Source: Actinomycetota bacterium (GTDB taxonomy: Bacteria; Actinomycetota; Geothermincolia; Geothermincolales; RBG-13-55-18). From it: DNA of 64,000 bases. The notes beneath the pieces were generated by a model. The model was given only the letters and a program-made list of their open reading frames with translations, made no database searches and was not told the origin of the DNA. Where the stretch lies: assembly GCA_014360655.1 (NCBI GenBank), contig JACIXC010000006.1, forward strand, positions 62,001 to 126,000, in the 5' to 3' direction. This document shows, in pieces, positions 56,601 to 64,000 of the stretch (positions within the stretch are counted from its first letter, which is position 1; each line of letters opens with the position of its first letter). The position numbers and the translations under genes were made by a program.

Positions 56601-57307
56601 TCCAGCACCCCGTCCCCGTCCAGGTCCTCGTACTTGTGCCCGGAGATGGAGCCGGGTTCGGGCGGTTCCACGGGCGTGTTCCCGAAGAAAACGGTCACCG
56701 TGTTGTAAGAACAGGAGGGGGTCGTGCAGGAGATGGAATAGGAACCGTAACAATTCTTGGTGATCTCCACGCGGTACGAGGTGTCGGTGGTGGCGCGGTA
56801 ACCCGCCGGCACCACCTCGCTCACCGTGTACCAGCCCGCTTCCAGGCCGTCGTAGCATACCGTCCCGTCGCTCCCCGTGGTCTTGGGATTACCGCCGTTG
56901 AGCTTGATGGTAACCCCGGGCATCCCGCCCTCGCCGCAGTCCTTCTTGCCGTCCTTGTCCAGGTCGAGGAACTTGACCACGCAGATCTTTCCCTTGGGCT
57001 CCGGCTCCGGCGTAGGCCAGCAGAGGGGGGATAATTCCCCCTGGGTGCTTTCCGTTCCCCCGCCGCCTTCCTCTACCTGCGGCCCAGGTGCCGCCTGCTC
57101 GGCCACCTCACCGCCGTTCCCCGGCTCAGCCGGGGCTTCCTGTGGCAGCAGCGCCGTTCCGTCGCCCGTTTCTCCCGCCGTCGTCTCCTGCACGGGTTCA
57201 GCCGCCTCGCCGTCTCCGGCCAGTGCGTTGACGATGCCCCCCAGAAGGGTCACCAGGAGAAGGACGGCGATGGAGAGGACCACCAGCCATCGCTCTCGCC
57301 TTTTCAC
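53675..57307 (-). CDS. LPATG-anchored surface protein with about ten SdrD/Cna-B-type repeats
   Basis: A 1210-residue wall protein. It begins with a signal anchor (RRERWLVVLSIAVLLLVTLLGG), then an acidic Pro/Glu-rich stalk to about residue 110. About ten SdrD-B/Cna-B domains follow, most opening with SISGHKYEDLDGDGVxDAGEPALEGV, whose DxDxDG loops bind calcium in this family, and closing with YTVxE. The third domain is atypical and larger. The C-terminus is a sortase signal: LPATG, a hydrophobic stretch, then RRRYGRQ. It would stand off the surface as a rigid adhesin or scaffold. It has a long leader containing a terminator (57542-57696). No sortase gene is in the window. Confidence 0.92.
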   Translation of the reverse strand: MKRRERWLVVLSIAVLLLVTLLGGIVNALAGDGEAAEPVQETTAGETGDGTALLPQEAPAEPGNGGEVAEQAAPGPQVEEGGGGTESTQGELSPLCWPTPEPEPKGKICVVKFLDLDKDGKKDCGEGGMPGVTIKLNGGNPKTTGSDGTVCYDGLEAGWYTVSEVVPAGYRATTDTSYRVEITKNCYGSYSISCTTPSCSYNTVTVFFGNTPVEPPEPGSISGHKYEDLDGDGVLDAGEPALEGVRIELWQGSTMVDWTTTGADGSYFFGDLDPGTYTVKEILTSEWVATNPADGSHDDIAVAEGQDITDLDFLNRLHEPVVCNDGIIEARVSVDSNCNGKFDGGDTPLDGVTLRLFHIEHDGGLTPVTPPSQITGPGWGWEVLFYIIKIPVNYTGGHVIWENLPRAYAGDQFAWYKLQLVVPEGYDAVGDTEYDLPLRNCPLPCYWYRRDFLLQGRFHISGHKYEDLDGDGVNDPGEPALEGVRIELWQGSTMVDWTTTGTDGSYLFDDLPHGVYTVKEVLDPGWSPTNPADGVHEDVAVGCGDNVENLDFLNQREHCSISGHKFEDLDGDGVKDAGEPALEGVRIELWQGSTMVDWTTTGAGGFYSFTDLPPGTYDVKEVLDPGWFPTNPADGAQEGIVVSGDDVENIDFLNCEYGSISGHKYEDLDGDGVKDAGEPALEGVRIELWQGSTMVDWTTTGAGGFYSFTDLPPGTYDVKEVLDPGWFPTNPADGAQEGIVVSGDDVENIDFLNCEYASIRGIKFLDLDGDGIMDPTEEGLDGVTITLDPGGLSTVTAGGGQFSFENLVPGDYTVSVDESSVPGYYPTTPTSLPVGLESGETETVSFGNSPYGSISGHKWLDADLDGVWDAGETVTIPGVTIKLYEGDSPLGDPIATMDTGLDGSYAFPNLEAGTYTLVEEAEEGYFPTTPTTFVVELSPGEGEERDFGNCPYSRIDGLKFEDLDGDGVRDEGEEGLKDVEITLTGPDDLTVTAYSGEDGTFAFEDLIPGDYTVSEKVPTGYYATGPVSVDITLEPGDEASVIFSNAPYGSISGTKWLDVNRNGAIDDADTPLAGVTIKLEGETLGGELVSFTQTTADDGTYAFPLLEAGDYTVSEEFDTTKYYNVFETSMDVELAPGEDRDDIDFLNADVPVGGEVVTPPKPPAVTAGTTALPATGMEQLPLLLLAAGFVLAGLVLLALGLRRRYGRQAV
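55041..55634 (-). repeat. 297-bp tandem duplication of one surface-protein domain
   Basis: Two consecutive 297-bp units (55041-55337 and 55338-55634) are nearly identical for about 270 bp and encode successive 99-residue domains. The neighbouring domains also share the GEPALEGVRIELWQGSTMVD block, but with more changes. Confidence 0.85.
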
Positions 57308-57541
57308 GATACGTCACCTCCGCTTAAGACTGCCTTTTGCCGCTCCGTTTCGTCGGCTGCCGGGTATGGACGAAGGAGCCGGGGATGCAGGTAAATCATC
57401 GGGTTAGAGGGGTAGGATGACGATATGCCCTTTACAGCCACGCCGAGTCAGTTCTGGACCAGACCGGAAAACCTGCCCCTTTTCCAGCCCTTGCGATCCT
57501 CTTGCATCCTCCTTTTGCTAACCGGTTCTCAATACCCGTAT

Positions 57542-57569
57542 AAAAAACCCGACCGTTTACACGATCGGG
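57542..57569 (-). terminator. intrinsic terminator inside the surface-protein leader
   Basis: On the minus strand CCCGATCG, a TGTAAA loop, CGGTCGGG, then TTTTTT. It lies about 235 nt upstream of the surface-protein start codon and about 100 nt downstream of the minus-strand promoter at 57668-57696. Confidence 0.88.
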
Positions 57570-57660
57570 CCGGTTTCACCACTCGCTCCCCGCAACCCAG
57601 GCGACCAGCTTGAGGTTACGGATCCTCGCTTTCCCCATCGTACGCTCGCCTATTCGATTG
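57570..57660 (-). ncRNA. candidate structured leader or small RNA, class unknown
   Basis: Between the promoter and the terminator on the minus strand lies about 90 nt with base-pairing potential: CCGTAACC and GGTTGCGG pair over 8 positions around a loop containing AAGCTGGTCGCC, and GGCGA near the 5' end can pair with TCGCC. Either it is a riboswitch-like attenuator for the surface-protein gene or an independent RNA of about 120 nt. I could not match it to a known class. Confidence 0.5.
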
Positions 57661-57667
57661 TATGACA

Positions 57668-57696
57668 ATTATACATGAATATAGGGGTTTTGTGAA
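57668..57696 (-). promoter_or_regulatory. minus-strand promoter upstream of the surface-protein leader
   Basis: Read on the minus strand: TTCACA (57696-57691), a 17-bp spacer, TATAAT (57673-57668). Transcription would start near 57660 and meet the terminator at 57569-57542. Confidence 0.75.
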
Positions 57697-57879
57697 CGTT
57701 TCTCGAAAACGTGACAGCTTTGTCACAACAAGGGCAGGTCATAAGGCAGATCATGGGAAAGGACCAGAAGGGACCGCCGTCATCCGGAACCCCTGCTCGA
57801 GCCGCTGCAAGGTCAAGGTGTGACCGGGTTTTCCGTCGTTTTCCGTGGGAAGAAAAGCCACCTCGGCGCCGCCGCGAGG

Positions 57880-59469
57880 TCAGGGCGTGACCCCCCGGAG
57901 GGAGCCGGGGCCGTGGAGAGAGGACGCGGCCCCGCCGACCGCGAAGAGCGGGGCGGGCCTGGTCGCCGCCTCCTCGCGGTAAAGGTTGTAGAGCACGCTT
58001 CCCATGCCCAGGTAGAACCAGAAGAGGGTGAGCATGGGGATGGCGAAGAGGATCCACGCCCCGAACATGTTGGCCACGGCGTAGCCCACCATGCCGAGGA
58101 TGAAGGCCTCCGCGTGGAAGTAGATATAGGGGTCGTGACGGGACGCAGAACGCGCCCGCAGCAGCGTCCCCCAGTAGATGGCGAAAAGGAGCAGGAAGGC
58201 GGTCAGACCCACCAGGCCATGGGAGACCAGGTAGGTGAGGTAGGCGTTCTCCACCGCCGCCCAGGTCTGGCGGATATTGTTGTCTATGATGCGCTGCCCC
58301 TCCATGCCCATGCCCAGGCCGAAGAGGGGGCGCTCCAGGAAGTAATCGAAGGCTATCCTGTAGGAGTACGTGCGCGCCTCCACCGCCTCCTTGGCGCTCA
58401 GGCCGGAGAACCTCTTCTGCACGAAATCCGGGGGATGCAGCATGACGAAAACGAGGGCGACGATCATGACGACCGTGGCCGCGGCCAGCCACACGCGGCG
58501 GTCCATGAAACCGAAGGCGCCGTAGGCGAGGGCGATGACGCCGAAGGCCACCCAGGCGGCGCGCGAGCCCGTGAGGAAGAGGGCGGCCAGGTTGGCGCCC
58601 AAGCCCAGCAGGAGGAGGAACCAGATGAAGGTCCTGCGACGGCGCCAGTAGAGGCTGAGCAGGCTCACGTAGAAGGGGAGGGCGAAGACAAGGTACCCTC
58701 CCAGGATGTTGGGGTGGAGGAAGGTGGAGTTGATGCGGTAGGCCTGGCCCTCGCTCTCACCCGCCACGTAGTTGACCTGCTGCGGGTAGCCGAGCCTGTT
58801 GAGCACGTGCTCCGCGATCCATTCCGTCTTCGTCTGCCCGATGCCCTTCTGCACCAGGCCGAAGACGGCCACCAGGGTGAAGCAGACGAGCATGATCACC
58901 ACCAGGCGGTGGAAATCCTCGCGCGTGCGCACGATGTTGATCACGGGGAAGAACATGTAGACGAAGACGACGGTGCGCACGAAGCGGAAGGCGAGCACCA
59001 GGCCGTGCGCCCCGTTGATGATGCCTATGAAACTGGCCAGGATGGAGGTGGCGACGTAGAGGGCGATGCCGATTACCATGGGGCTGTAGGTCTTCCACTC
59101 CGCCTTCCCGTTCGCGGCCTTGATCACCCACGCCACGAAGGTCATGGCCATGACTATCTCCTGGAGGTTGAAATGGATGCCGCGCCCCTCCCCCAGCATG
59201 GCTGTCCCGAGGCCCAGGTTCCAGGTGGGTCCAGCCTGGGGGATGACCAGGTTGAAGACGGCGAAGAGGGCTATGCCCACCCACAGGTGGTGGTAGATGA
59301 GCACGAAGAGGGCGCACCCCCCTATCACGGCGCAGGTCGCGATCACCGGGGCGCGGGTGGAGATCAGCCCAGCGAGGACACCGGTGGCCGCGATCGCGGC
59401 GAGCAGCGCCGCCGTCTTGCGGGAAGACGGCAGGCCGCGTGCTTTAACGTCACCGGCAGTCAGCTTCAT
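57880..59469 (-). CDS. O-antigen ligase/polymerase-family membrane protein
   Basis: A 529-residue polytopic membrane protein with about eleven to twelve hydrophobic segments. The large extracytoplasmic loop and RINSTFLHPNILGGYLVFALPF, LFLTGSRAAWVAF and ERPLFGLGMGMEGQ...NAYLTYLVSHGLVG are typical of the Wzy/WaaL (PF04932) family, which polymerise or ligate surface glycans. The ATG at 59469 overlaps the stop of the upstream glycosyltransferase as ATGA, so the two are coupled. Ligase and polymerase cannot be told apart by sequence. Confidence 0.85.
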   Translation of the reverse strand: MKLTAGDVKARGLPSSRKTAALLAAIAATGVLAGLISTRAPVIATCAVIGGCALFVLIYHHLWVGIALFAVFNLVIPQAGPTWNLGLGTAMLGEGRGIHFNLQEIVMAMTFVAWVIKAANGKAEWKTYSPMVIGIALYVATSILASFIGIINGAHGLVLAFRFVRTVVFVYMFFPVINIVRTREDFHRLVVIMLVCFTLVAVFGLVQKGIGQTKTEWIAEHVLNRLGYPQQVNYVAGESEGQAYRINSTFLHPNILGGYLVFALPFYVSLLSLYWRRRRTFIWFLLLLGLGANLAALFLTGSRAAWVAFGVIALAYGAFGFMDRRVWLAAATVVMIVALVFVMLHPPDFVQKRFSGLSAKEAVEARTYSYRIAFDYFLERPLFGLGMGMEGQRIIDNNIRQTWAAVENAYLTYLVSHGLVGLTAFLLLFAIYWGTLLRARSASRHDPYIYFHAEAFILGMVGYAVANMFGAWILFAIPMLTLFWFYLGMGSVLYNLYREEAATRPAPLFAVGGAASSLHGPGSLRGVTP

Positions 59470-60623
59470 GTCGCGCACCACCCCGCCACGCGGCGGTAGA
59501 GGGAGAGCACCTCGAGGGCGGCACGGTCCCAGGTGAAGGAAGCCGCCCTTGCCAGGCCCCTCTCCGCCAGCTCCTCCCGGTACCTGGTATCTTCTACCAA
59601 TTTTAACATGCCCCCGGCGATCCCGTCCGCGTCCGCGGGGTCGACCAGCAGGCCTGCGTCCCCCACCACCTCCGGCAGGGACGAGGTGCGCGAGGCCAGC
59701 ACCGGCGTCCCGCAGGCCATGGCCTCCAGCAGGGGAAGGCCGAAACCCTCGTAGAGGGAGACGCAGATGAAGGCGTCCGCCCCGGAGTAAAGGGCGGGGA
59801 GGTCCTCCTCGGGGAGGAAGCCCGTGAAGACGACCTCCTCTTCCAGTCCCAGCTCCTGCACGAGCCCGTCCAGGTAGGCCTCAAAACCGCGGCGGTCTCC
59901 CGCCATCACCATGCGGTGGGAGGCGCTGTGCGCGAGCAGGAAGCGCTTGAAGGCCAGCAGCATGACGTGCAGGTTCTTGCGCGGGTCGAAGCCGCCCAGG
60001 TAGAGAAAGTACGGGCCTTCCAAGCCGTGGCGTGACAGCACCTCCCGCACCCTCTCCCTCTCGCGCACCGGCGCGTACCGCGGGGACACGCCCTCGTGTA
60101 CCACCGCGATGCGCTCCGGTGGGATCTTCCAGAGGCGCTCCACGTCCCGCGCCGTGTTGCGGGAGACGGCGATCACGCGGCCGGCGCGCCTGGCGGCCGC
60201 GCGGTGGAAGCGCATCCACGCCCAGGCGGTGGGGCCCAGGTAGGGGCCCCGCAGCACCAGCAGTATGAGGTCGTGCACGGTCACCAGGCTGGGACAGGGG
60301 AGGAAGGGGGTGAGGTTGTGGTCGATGCCGTGGAAGACGTCCACGCCGGCCCTGCCTACCGCGCGGGCGTAAAGGAGGTGTTCCGCCAGCATGCCCGGGT
60401 AGGAATACTTTTCCAGGGATGGCAGGGGGCACCAGTGCACGCGCCGCCGCGCCTCCGCGTCCAGCAGGCCGGGATGGGGCCCATCCCCGTAGCCGAAGAG
60501 CAGGAATTCCATTTCTTCCCCGGCGTTCCTCGCCAGGGCCTCCACCAGGCATGCCGTGTAGCGACCTATGCCCCGCAGGCGGTTGGCGTTGCCGAGCCCC
60601 CGCGCGTCTATGCCCACCCTCAA
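59466..60623 (-). CDS. GT4-family glycosyltransferase
   Basis: A 385-residue GT-B fold enzyme. The N-terminal domain starts RVGIDARGLGNANRLRGIGRYT; the C-terminal domain has YFLYLGGFDPRKNLHVMLLAF, VVFTGFLPEEDLPALYSGADAFICVSLYEGFGLPLLEAMACGTPVLAS, and LPEVVGDAGLLVDP, the GT4 nucleotide-sugar motifs. A TTG start at 60623 overlaps the TGA stop of the methyltransferase (TTGA); a GTG at 60617 is the alternative. It probably adds a hexose to a lipid-linked glycan built by this cluster. Confidence 0.88.
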   Translation of the reverse strand: MRVGIDARGLGNANRLRGIGRYTACLVEALARNAGEEMEFLLFGYGDGPHPGLLDAEARRRVHWCPLPSLEKYSYPGMLAEHLLYARAVGRAGVDVFHGIDHNLTPFLPCPSLVTVHDLILLVLRGPYLGPTAWAWMRFHRAAARRAGRVIAVSRNTARDVERLWKIPPERIAVVHEGVSPRYAPVRERERVREVLSRHGLEGPYFLYLGGFDPRKNLHVMLLAFKRFLLAHSASHRMVMAGDRRGFEAYLDGLVQELGLEEEVVFTGFLPEEDLPALYSGADAFICVSLYEGFGLPLLEAMACGTPVLASRTSSLPEVVGDAGLLVDPADADGIAGGMLKLVEDTRYREELAERGLARAASFTWDRAALEVLSLYRRVAGWCAT

Positions 60624-62062
60624 CCCGCCGTCCCCCCTGCGTCGCCGGTCCTGCGTGCCCGCAGGAAAAGGACCCTCCCCCGCTTGGCGAGGAAGGGCCA
60701 TCCCGCCAGGTAGAGGAAGAAGGAGTGGTCGCCGCGGTAGAGGGCGGGGAGCTTGAGGTCCGGGAAGAGGGTCGGGGTCCCTTCCACGTGGAAGCCGCCC
60801 TTTTCCGCCAGCACTCTCAGCTCGCGCGGGGAGAAGGCGAGGCGTGGAGGGGGCACGGGCCTCGTCTCCATTCCGCGGTAGAGGCGGTTGCGCACCGCCA
60901 GCGCCAGGGCGCCCCCCGCCGCGAGAACGCGCCTCCACTCGCGCAGCAGCGCCGCGGGATCATCCGCGCGGTCCAGGGTGAACTGCGAGGCCACGGCGTC
61001 GAAGCTCCCGTCCGCGAAGGGGAGGGAGAGAAGGTCCCCCGTCAGGCGCCTGTACCCGTCCCCCGGCAGCGCCTCCGCGGCGGTATGCGCGCCCCCGCGC
61101 GGCCCAGGTTCCAGCCAGGTCACCTCGACCCCGGCCAGGCGCGCCAGGCGCCTTGCCAGCAGGCCCTCCTCCTCTCCCACCAGCAGCACGCGGGCGCCGC
61201 GGGGAGGGTTCAGGAGCCGCGCCATGTACTCCGCCCGCACCTCCGCCTCGCTCCCCCGGGGACGGGGGGAGGCGACGGCCATGAGGCTGGTGCAGAAGAA
61301 ATAACCCAGGGGGCGGGCGAAGAGCGCCTTCATTACCAGTTTCTCCCAGGGAGCGGGTTGGATGCCGGGAAAGAAACTGCGCGGCCGGATGGAAGCTCGG
61401 TAACCCGCCTTGCGCAGGCCGCGCAGGAGGCTGAGGGGGCTCTGCTCGTTGACGTGCATGACGTCGTCGTACTGGCCGCGCAGGCTCTGCGGGAATTCCC
61501 TCCGCAGGAGCAGCCTCGCCGCCGCCCTCACCAGGGGGTAGCCGAAACGGTAGAACCAGGTGTTGGGCCCGGTGTGCACGATGAGCGACCCTCCCGGACG
61601 CAGCACGCGCCCGATCTCCGCCAGTGTGCTCTCGATCTCGTGGGGATGCAGGTGCTCGTAGACGTCCACGAAGAAGACGACATCGAAGGAGCCGTCGGGG
61701 AAGGCGAGGCCCTTGGCGTCCGAGAGCATGAATTCCACGCGCCGGCGCGCGTCCTCGTCCAGCAGCGCACGGCGTTCCCGCGAGAGTTCCAGGGCCGCCT
61801 CCGCGTAGTCGATGCCCACGGCGTGCGCGCCCCTCCTCGCCGCCTCGCAGGCCAGCTCGCCGCGGCCGCAGCCGATGTCCAGCACCCGTTTCCCGGAGAG
61901 GTCCCCCGCCGCGTCCAGCGCCTCCCGTATGCGTTCGGGGATCTTTTCCAGCCCCGCGGCGAAGATGTCGTAGCCCTCGCAGTCGGTGGTGAAATACTGC
62001 CGCGTGTAGAGGTCCGGGGATACCGGGTCGGGGAGGTTTCTCCCTTCACGGGCCATGGGCAT
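60620..62062 (-). CDS. protein with two tandem SAM-methyltransferase domains
   Basis: A 480-residue protein. The first domain (about residues 50-200) has intact motif I VLDIGCGRGELACEA, VGIDYAEAALELS, and FDVVFFVDVYEHLHPHE. After a linker, a second domain (about 285-400) begins VLLVGEEEGLLARRL, keeps LPFADGSFDAVASQFTLDR, but its motif I has Glu residues instead of the Gly pattern, so cofactor binding there may be lost. It is coupled by overlap to the glycosyltransferase, which suggests methylation of a sugar or lipid carrier in surface-glycan synthesis. Start is ATG 62062 or 62056. Confidence 0.82.
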   Translation of the reverse strand: MPMAREGRNLPDPVSPDLYTRQYFTTDCEGYDIFAAGLEKIPERIREALDAAGDLSGKRVLDIGCGRGELACEAARRGAHAVGIDYAEAALELSRERRALLDEDARRRVEFMLSDAKGLAFPDGSFDVVFFVDVYEHLHPHEIESTLAEIGRVLRPGGSLIVHTGPNTWFYRFGYPLVRAAARLLLRREFPQSLRGQYDDVMHVNEQSPLSLLRGLRKAGYRASIRPRSFFPGIQPAPWEKLVMKALFARPLGYFFCTSLMAVASPRPRGSEAEVRAEYMARLLNPPRGARVLLVGEEEGLLARRLARLAGVEVTWLEPGPRGGAHTAAEALPGDGYRRLTGDLLSLPFADGSFDAVASQFTLDRADDPAALLREWRRVLAAGGALALAVRNRLYRGMETRPVPPPRLAFSPRELRVLAEKGGFHVEGTPTLFPDLKLPALYRGDHSFFLYLAGWPFLAKRGRVLFLRARRTGDAGGTAG

Positions 62063-62140
62063 CACCCCGCGGCAAGGGGAGCCCGCCTGCGGGCCCCCTC
62101 CCGTTCCCGGCAGCCTTCGCGGCGACGCTCACTTCGCCTT

Positions 62141-63190
62141 CTAGAGGTATCTCTCGAACCAGGAGAACATCAGTTGCCATACTTCCTGCCTTCCAAGCGG
62201 GCTGTTCACGCAGTGCGCCTCGTCGGGGTATACCTTCAGTTCCACCGTCTTCCCGGCCGCGCGCAGGGCCTCGTACATGCGGCGGGCCTGGTCGACGGGG
62301 CAGAGGGGGTCCTTTTCGCCGTGCACGAGGAGGACGGCGGCCTGCGTTGCGGAGGCGTAGTTGAGCGCCGAACGCACCGCGTACTCCTCCGGCTTCTCCT
62401 CCGGCGTCCCGCCCACCATGGGCAGGAACTGGTCCTTGAGCGACCTGAGCTGGGGGTCGCCGCTGTTCGCCGCGTTGTAGTAGAGGTCCGCCGCGTCGTA
62501 GAAGCCGGCCTCCGCCACCACCGCCCTGATGCGGGGGTCGCGCTCCGCGGCCAGCATGGAGACGGCGGCGCCGTGGCTCTGCCCGTACATCCCGATGCGC
62601 CCGTCCTCGACCAGTCCCTGCGAGACCAGGTAGTCAATGGCGGCTATGACGTCGTCCACCTCTCCCTTGGCTCCCTCGTGGGAACCCTGCGATTCCCCGC
62701 TCCCCCGGAAATCGGGGTTGAAGACCAGGTAGCCGCGATCACGGATGAGGAGGGCCACGTCGCTGAAGTCCCCGGCCGTCCCGAAGCCGGCGTGGTTCAC
62801 GATGACCGCCGGCCAGGGGCCGTCGCCGTCGGGTGGGCGGAAGAGGAGACCGGATACGGGGAGGCCGTCCAGGCTCGTGTAATGGACGCGCTCCGCCACC
62901 AGCTCCACGTCGTCGAGGAGGCGGTAGGTCTCGTCCACCAGCCTGCCGGCGCGGCCGAAATCACCCTTGTTGTAGGCGTCCAGGGCCTCCATCCACTTGG
63001 CGCGCGCCTCGCGCACGTCGTATCCCTCGTTGGCCTTCCTGCTGATCTCGCCGGCGGCGGCCAGGCCACGCACGGTGACGCCCACCTGGGTGATGATCCT
63101 GGTGAGGGAGCATCCGCAGCCGCCCGCGAGGAGGGCGGTGGACAGTATGAGCAGCGCTACAAGCGCCAGCCTCCAGCCACCCCTTTTCAT
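62141..63190 (-). CDS. lipoprotein alpha/beta hydrolase (S9/dienelactone-hydrolase-like)
   Basis: A 349-residue exported hydrolase. The ATG at 63190 has GGAAAGGAGGGG 6 nt upstream. LALVALLILSTALLAGGC is a lipoprotein signal with Cys in the lipobox. The catalytic triad is visible: GMYGQSHG (Ser), HGEKDPLCP (Asp), DEAHCVN (His); NPDFRGSGES is the family oxyanion region. A short helical segment precedes the hydrolase. Substrate unknown; in this context it could be an acyl or peptide group on the cell surface. Confidence 0.85.
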   Translation of the reverse strand: MKRGGWRLALVALLILSTALLAGGCGCSLTRIITQVGVTVRGLAAAGEISRKANEGYDVREARAKWMEALDAYNKGDFGRAGRLVDETYRLLDDVELVAERVHYTSLDGLPVSGLLFRPPDGDGPWPAVIVNHAGFGTAGDFSDVALLIRDRGYLVFNPDFRGSGESQGSHEGAKGEVDDVIAAIDYLVSQGLVEDGRIGMYGQSHGAAVSMLAAERDPRIRAVVAEAGFYDAADLYYNAANSGDPQLRSLKDQFLPMVGGTPEEKPEEYAVRSALNYASATQAAVLLVHGEKDPLCPVDQARRMYEALRAAGKTVELKVYPDEAHCVNSPLGRQEVWQLMFSWFERYL

Positions 63191-63274
63191 GCCCCTCCTT
63201 TCCGCGCGTTTTCCTCTCGTGCGTCGCCTTTCCATTATCTCATCCTATTATCTCATCCCATTATCTCACCCGTC

Positions 63275-64000
63275 TTACGCGGTGAGCAGCTCGTTCAGCT
63301 CCCGCAGGTCCCTTCTCCTGAACGCGCCCGCCGCGAAGCCCACCAGCAGGTAGACGGCGACCAGGACCAGCGAGACGAGAAGTGCGTGTCGCATGGAGGA
63401 AGCGAAGGATTCCCCTCCCTTGCCCAGCGCGGCGTATAGGACGCCGGAAACACCGTAGAGCGTTCCCGTGACCAGCAGCGGGGCGCCGGCGAGCCTCAGG
63501 AGCCGCGGGCGGTAGGAGAGCTCCCGCGACAGCAGCCAGGCGAGCACCAGGAACACCACGCACTCGCTGACCAGCACGGTGATCGCCGCCCCCGTGTATC
63601 CCCAGAAGGGGATGGTGGCGAAGTCCAGCCCCGCCTTCAGGAGGACGGAGAAGACCACCAGCTTGGAGATCTCCTTCTGGCGGTCGATGACGATGAAGAA
63701 GGGGAAGCATATGGCGGTCATGAAGGTGAAGTTCATGGCCGCCATGGTCAGCCACGCGGCGTGCCAGGCGGTGACGAACTGGTGTTCCTGGAGCACCAGC
63801 ACGGGCCGGGCCAGGACGGGCAGTATGACCACCAGCGGGGCTATGAGGAACAGCGCGTAACGCAGCAGCCGCTCCCATATCTCGCCCAGCCTCTGGGGAT
63901 ATTTTCCAGCCACCCTGGATACCGCCGGCAGGACGGCCATGTTGATGGCCAGGGTGAGGAAGACGAAGGCCTTGGCGAACATGCCGGCGGCCCCGTAGAG
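63275..64000 (-). CDS. polysaccharide flippase (Wzx/MATE-like), C-terminal part; 5' end outside window
   Basis: The frame runs to the right edge without a start, so at least the first half is missing; 241 codons plus stop are present. It has about six hydrophobic helices and the pattern FLTLAINMAVLPAVSRVAGKYPQRL...RYALFLIAPLVVILPVLARPVL of the MOP flippase superfamily (Polysacc_synt_C region). It would move lipid-linked saccharides across the membrane, consistent with the ligase-like protein and transferase that follow. The ATG at 63982 is internal. Confidence 0.85.
   Translation of the reverse strand, partial: LYGAAGMFAKAFVFLTLAINMAVLPAVSRVAGKYPQRLGEIWERLLRYALFLIAPLVVILPVLARPVLVLQEHQFVTAWHAAWLTMAAMNFTFMTAICFPFFIVIDRQKEISKLVVFSVLLKAGLDFATIPFWGYTGAAITVLVSECVVFLVLAWLLSRELSYRPRLLRLAGAPLLVTGTLYGVSGVLYAALGKGGESFASSMRHALLVSLVLVAVYLLVGFAAGAFRRRDLRELNELLTA

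Larger units (their letters stand above)
57308..57879. other. long gap with the leader of the surface-protein gene
   Basis: No credible protein gene. The central part carries a minus-strand promoter, a structured segment and an intrinsic terminator (separate entries). The right part (57800-57900) has GTGACC and GGGCGTGACCCCC elements resembling the dispersed TGACCCC motifs. Confidence 0.6.

Noticed and set aside
57425-57613. Possible 62-codon plus-strand gene upstream of the surface-protein gene
   Set aside because: It covers the minus-strand promoter-terminator leader and has no ribosome binding site.
60419-63439. Plus-strand frame of 1006 codons across the glycosyltransferase, methyltransferase and hydrolase genes
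   Set aside because: It crosses three coupled minus-strand genes with intact motifs.

Overview
The window is mostly high-GC bacterial chromosome. Genes are densely packed, Shine-Dalgarno sites are strong (AAGGAGG-like) and GTG/TTG starts are frequent. An LPxTG-type surface protein, a PknB-like kinase, FHA and TetR proteins, many acyl-CoA genes and a Met-type T-box leader point to a Gram-positive, actinobacterium-like lineage. The DUF39 plus NIL-ferredoxin homocysteine pair suggests an anaerobe. The taxonomic call is inference.

Left arm (1-25.4 kb). A TIR-domain membrane protein runs off the left edge. It is followed by a PaaI-type thioesterase, a carotenoid-desaturase-like flavoprotein divergent from an SDR epimerase, a DUF2007-like protein, and a MoxR ATPase paired with a VWA protein. 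From 9.2 to 21.2 kb lies a probable acyl-CoA catabolic regulon: a consensus promoter with a 14-bp palindromic operator, a TetR regulator, an acyl-CoA synthetase, an SCP2-type thiolase, two tandem acyl-CoA dehydrogenases (one lacking the catalytic Glu), a nitroreductase with a 2x[4Fe-4S] ferredoxin, a PaaK-like ligase and two SDRs. An unrecognised 281-aa protein and a secreted beta-propeller/IPT protein follow.

Centre (25.4-46.9 kb). A type I-C CRISPR-Cas island. By my count the array has 173 repeats of 33 bp and 172 spacers (25459-37076). It reads leftward from a leader at 37077-37264, behind a complete cas3-cas5-cas8c-cas7-cas4-cas1-cas2 operon, all on the minus strand. The cas DNA is visibly more AT-rich than its flanks, consistent with horizontal acquisition. 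Upstream of cas3 sits an intact IS256-family element whose ends abut two copies of a 144-bp direct repeat. The copy next to cas3 carries a 17-bp tandem motif that may be the cas control region.

Right arm (46.9-64 kb). A universal stress protein is followed by a consensus promoter and a T-box leader with an apparent AUG (Met) specifier, reading into a homocysteine-biosynthesis pair (DUF39 protein and NIL/ferredoxin). Next come an FHA protein and a membrane Ser/Thr kinase. The rest, on the minus strand, is a cell-surface cluster: RmlC- and RmlD-like proteins, a 1210-aa SdrD/Cna-B-repeat LPATG surface protein with a promoter-structure-terminator leader, an O-antigen-ligase-like protein, a GT4 glycosyltransferase, a double-domain methyltransferase, a lipoprotein alpha/beta hydrolase, and a flippase cut by the right edge.
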